A model generated the notes under the pieces. That model ran no database searches, was not told the origin of the DNA, and worked only from the letters and a program-made list of their open reading frames with translations. A stretch of 64,000 nt of DNA from Schistosoma haematobium. Its lineage: Eukaryota > Platyhelminthes > Trematoda > Strigeidida > Schistosomatidae. Each line of letters starts with the position of its first letter. Within the stretch, counting starts at the first letter, position 1. This document shows positions 61,901-64,000 of the stretch, in pieces. Made by a program: the position numbers and the translations under genes. The DNA is taken from the NCBI RefSeq assembly GCF_000699445.3, contig NC_067197.1, positions 24,659,809-24,723,808 of the forward strand. Direction: 5' to 3'.

Positions 61901-63774
61901 CATAAACATTGGTACAAGGAGGCACCAAACAGATGTGCGCCACTGATATATATATTTGCACACAGTGTGTTTTAGTGTCAATGTAATTACCATACAATCT
62001 GGTATACTAAGCTGAGGGGCAGGCTTATGTATGAATTAAGGTCGCCACTAGACTGATTAAGATGCGAAATGATCTCACAACAACCACTAGGAATCAAGTA
62101 TTCGTGTAGTGCAGTCATAATTAATCAAATAAACAATAAATACGATTTCAGAGATGAGATTTATTTGACCTACAAACTTTATTAAAAAAGCAAGTTTACT
62201 TATGGACGGTTGAGTTAAGGTATGATTAAGAAGTAGACCGGTATTTATGGTTTATTAGAAGTCTAGTAGATTTAACTTACTGACATGATGTCAAAGAGTA
62301 ACATTTTTAAATTAACTATGCATAAAGTAACCGTAAATTATAATAAATATTCGCTAAACAAGATTTGGTTGGTAATCTGTCTTAATATACTTTTGATTAG
62401 TGCTTCAGAAGATAAGTTACCAAGATTTCGGTCAATTTTAATCCCAGTATTTGTGAAAACATAACTTACAATGCATACATAGAAATTCCAGGATGGAGAC
62501 ACCAGAGCAAAGAATAAGAATGGAGCACATATAAGAAGACTTGCAGAACAAACATAGGCATCTGCCGCAGGAACCCATCGACGTAAATAACGACCTAGTT
62601 TTGCACCAGATAAGACTCCAAAAATACCCGCAAGACATGTTGAAGCTCCAACAACAATGGGAATACTTTAAAAAAAAAGAAAAATGCACAGATAATTGAT
62701 AAATGGCGGCTATAAAATACTGAGTATATTAGTTAACATATAATTCTTGAGAACGTATATACAGATTTTAACCACTACGTCCACTTGAAAGGTTAAAATC
62801 TAAGTGCTAGTTATCATTAGATCTATAAACGTATGACACGCTGCTTTCGCACATAATTTGATGATCGGGCTTTGGTTATTTGAGGCAGATATACTGATAG
62901 CAGGTGGAATACATGTTGAAGTACAGAAATGTTTGACTCCTAGCAATATCAATGACTGCGAAACTTTCTTAGTATCAGCTTTCTAGAGAAATGGACATCA
63001 CCTAGTAGGAGAACTCAGTGTTTAAAATACCAACACGAGTAAGATACTTTATGGAACCTAAATTTGACTGCCATATAAACAAAAGTAATTAGAAAGCACA
63101 TAAAAAGTTTGTAATTATTAAGCATGAACATTTATTGTAAACAGCTTTAGTTCCAAATAAATAAATAAAAACCTTCAATGATTCTCCACACTAGAGTTCG
63201 CCAAACATAATCGAGACCGACGTTCTAATTGCTTATCGCGGATTTAGTAATTGGATAATAACTGACATAGAATTCTAGTGCAAAAATTACCAAAGTAAAG
63301 TTTCGTTTTCAAAATAACGATATACCAACTCTTGGTTATTAAAGTGTTTAACTACATGGATTTATCCCTGTGATCATGTTTGAAATAATTAGTAAAAATC
63401 AAATTAATCGTTAAGAACAAAATAAGACTTGCTTGTAATTCCTCCAGGCAGAAGGATCATCGTTTATTGCATTCAATGCTGACTGGATTAGATCAATCGC
63501 GAACCAAGAAAGTGAACCCAAAACAAAACAGACACATGTATATCCACAGCTAATAAACATAAAGGCTTGATTAGATAGTAGGGACTTTATATCTAGCCAC
63601 CACGAAGTGGTACGCATGTGCGAACCTCCCTCTGCTTCACCACGAGGCGGATCTGAATGCAAAACACTCAGTAAAATTATACAAAGTAAGCCCAAAATCG
63701 GTGTAATTCGTAAAGACCATTGCCAAGATCCTGTCAGACGAGTTATTTCTGAACCAACTATGAAACCTAGTCCG
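52963..63774 (-). CDS. SPNS1: Spinster (SPNS) family major-facilitator transporter, 3' six exons
   Basis: Coding segments on the minus strand, in order: 63774-63433, 62665-62470, 60848-60783, 58775-58677, 57259-57094 and 53054-52963 (TGA 52965-52963). They join in frame for about 319 residues, roughly the C-terminal 60 percent of a SPNS protein; earlier exons lie beyond the right edge. Recognised blocks: [25 protein letters not shown] and [10 protein letters not shown] (first segment); [21 protein letters not shown] (second); [13 protein letters not shown] (third); [20 protein letters not shown] (fourth, the SPNS PTRRSTA signature); [19 protein letters not shown] (fifth). The last exon adds a polar tail ending HSEVST. 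Spinster proteins export sphingolipids or lysophospholipids, SPNS1 types from lysosomes. The substrate here is inferred from family only, and SPNS1 versus SPNS2/3 is not settled. Confidence 0.9.
53256..53480 (-). mobile_element. RTE-like 3'-end fragment
   Basis: It matches the tail of the copy at 3601-3850 (CAGTCGCAACGTAGAATCTG, GTGCGTGTGTACGTC on the + strand). Only the 3' end is present. Confidence 0.7.
55105..55870. repeat. Cluster of three degraded hammerhead SINEs, family 2
   Basis: Plus copy 55105-55325 (box B AGGTTCGGTCT; ATGAGGG-GCCC...), minus copy 55372-55640 including the 5' extension, and plus copy 55660-55870 (box A GTGGTCTAGAGATTAAG). All three ribozymes have lost core bases or stem II. 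Confidence 0.75.
56183..56847. repeat. Inverted-repeat element, 68-bp arms
   Basis: Arms 56183-56250 and 56779-56847 are reverse complements with about three mismatches, enclosing about 530 bp. No transposase-like frame inside, so MITE-like or a foldback of an unknown element. Confidence 0.8.
57456..57955 (+). mobile_element. 5'-truncated RTE-like insertion, 500 bp
   Basis: A 13-bp target duplication AATTACTCGAGAC flanks it (57443-57455 and 57956-57968). It encodes only the C-terminal block ([44 protein letters not shown], to TAA at 57751) and the 3' tail. The frame is undamaged, suggesting a fairly young insertion, antisense in a Spinster intron. Confidence 0.9.
58776..60782 (-). other. Spinster intron, 2.0 kb
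   Basis: No exon or recognised repeat. Confidence 0.5.
60849..62469 (-). other. Spinster intron, 1.6 kb, with RTE tail
   Basis: At 61868-61960 (minus) lies the 3' end of the RTE family at 10.4 kb: TTGTACCAATGTTTATGTGT then AAATAAATATAAATAAATA. Otherwise empty. Confidence 0.6.
62666..63430 (-). other. Spinster intron downstream of the GC donor
   Basis: About 770 bp, nothing recognised. Confidence 0.5.
63431..63432 (-). other. Apparent GC donor of a GC-AG intron in the Spinster gene
   Basis: The exon ends AATTACAA followed by GCAAGT, the usual GC-donor hexamer. This phase (AA|T) joins to [13 protein letters not shown]. The nearby GT three bases on would give phase 0 and shift the next exon out of frame. 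The acceptor is ...TTTAAAG at 62667-62666. Confidence 0.65.
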
Positions 63775-64000
63775 CTAAAAAACACAACCAAATTAAAGGG
63801 TTGAACATCAAGAACGACCAGACGACTACTGAGTTTACGCAAATGTAATAGACTTAGTAGCATTTAAATATTCAGAAATTAAGATCAAATGAGGAAAAAG
63901 AGATTATTGTTAAATTGAAAACTTGTTGTACAAAGTTTATACACAAATCGGATGTGTATGTTCATTCATATAATACGCGAAAAATCAAATGTTGACCATT

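Noticed and set aside
62438..62689. Cys-rich 83-codon minus-strand frame
   Set aside because: Wrong frame of the Spinster exon 62470-62665.

Overview
The window looks like a piece of a blood-fluke (Schistosoma) nuclear chromosome. The evidence is the AT-rich sequence, split genes with micro-introns at the 5' end and multi-kilobase introns further on, tRNA-derived short repeats carrying hammerhead ribozymes (including a Sm-alpha-like copy), and many RTE-like, Penelope-like and LTR retroelement remnants. The species cannot be fixed from sequence alone.

Left end, 1-14.3 kb, + strand: a complete nine-exon TMEM120 (TACAN) homologue. Its exons join in frame at canonical GT-AG sites to give 380 residues. 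The first three introns are only 48, 28 and 30 bp; the later ones are 0.5-4.5 kb and carry transposons. Intron 6 holds an antisense RTE-like copy with a solo LTR nested inside it. Intron 7 holds a solo LTR split by a later RTE insertion. Intron 8 holds a Penelope-like endonuclease fragment and a SINE. The target-site duplications allow the insertion order to be read.

Middle, 14.3-52.9 kb: no host gene I can support. The recognisable content is transposable elements: about 20 copies of hammerhead/tRNA-derived SINEs (several in inverted, foldback arrangement), a rearranged RTE-like element at 32.7-35.0 kb with a ribozyme-bearing SINE in place of its middle third, a decayed Penelope-like element at 42.7-44.4 kb, further Penelope fragments, three more LTR copies or fragments, foldback elements and simple repeats. 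The rest is AT-rich sequence with no gene signal.

Right end, 52.96 kb to beyond 63.8 kb, - strand: the 3' six exons of a Spinster (SPNS) family major-facilitator transporter. The 5' part lies beyond the right edge. One of its introns appears to use a GC-AG donor.

The two host genes have unrelated roles (an ER/nuclear-envelope membrane protein of CoA-binding fold and a lysosomal/endosomal lipid transporter) and point in converging directions, separated by about 39 kb of repeat-rich DNA. The most interesting layer is the self-cleaving RNA content: at least three hammerheads with an intact CTGANGA...GAAA core, two SINE families plus a third diverged one, and arrangements where both strands of one locus encode a ribozyme.
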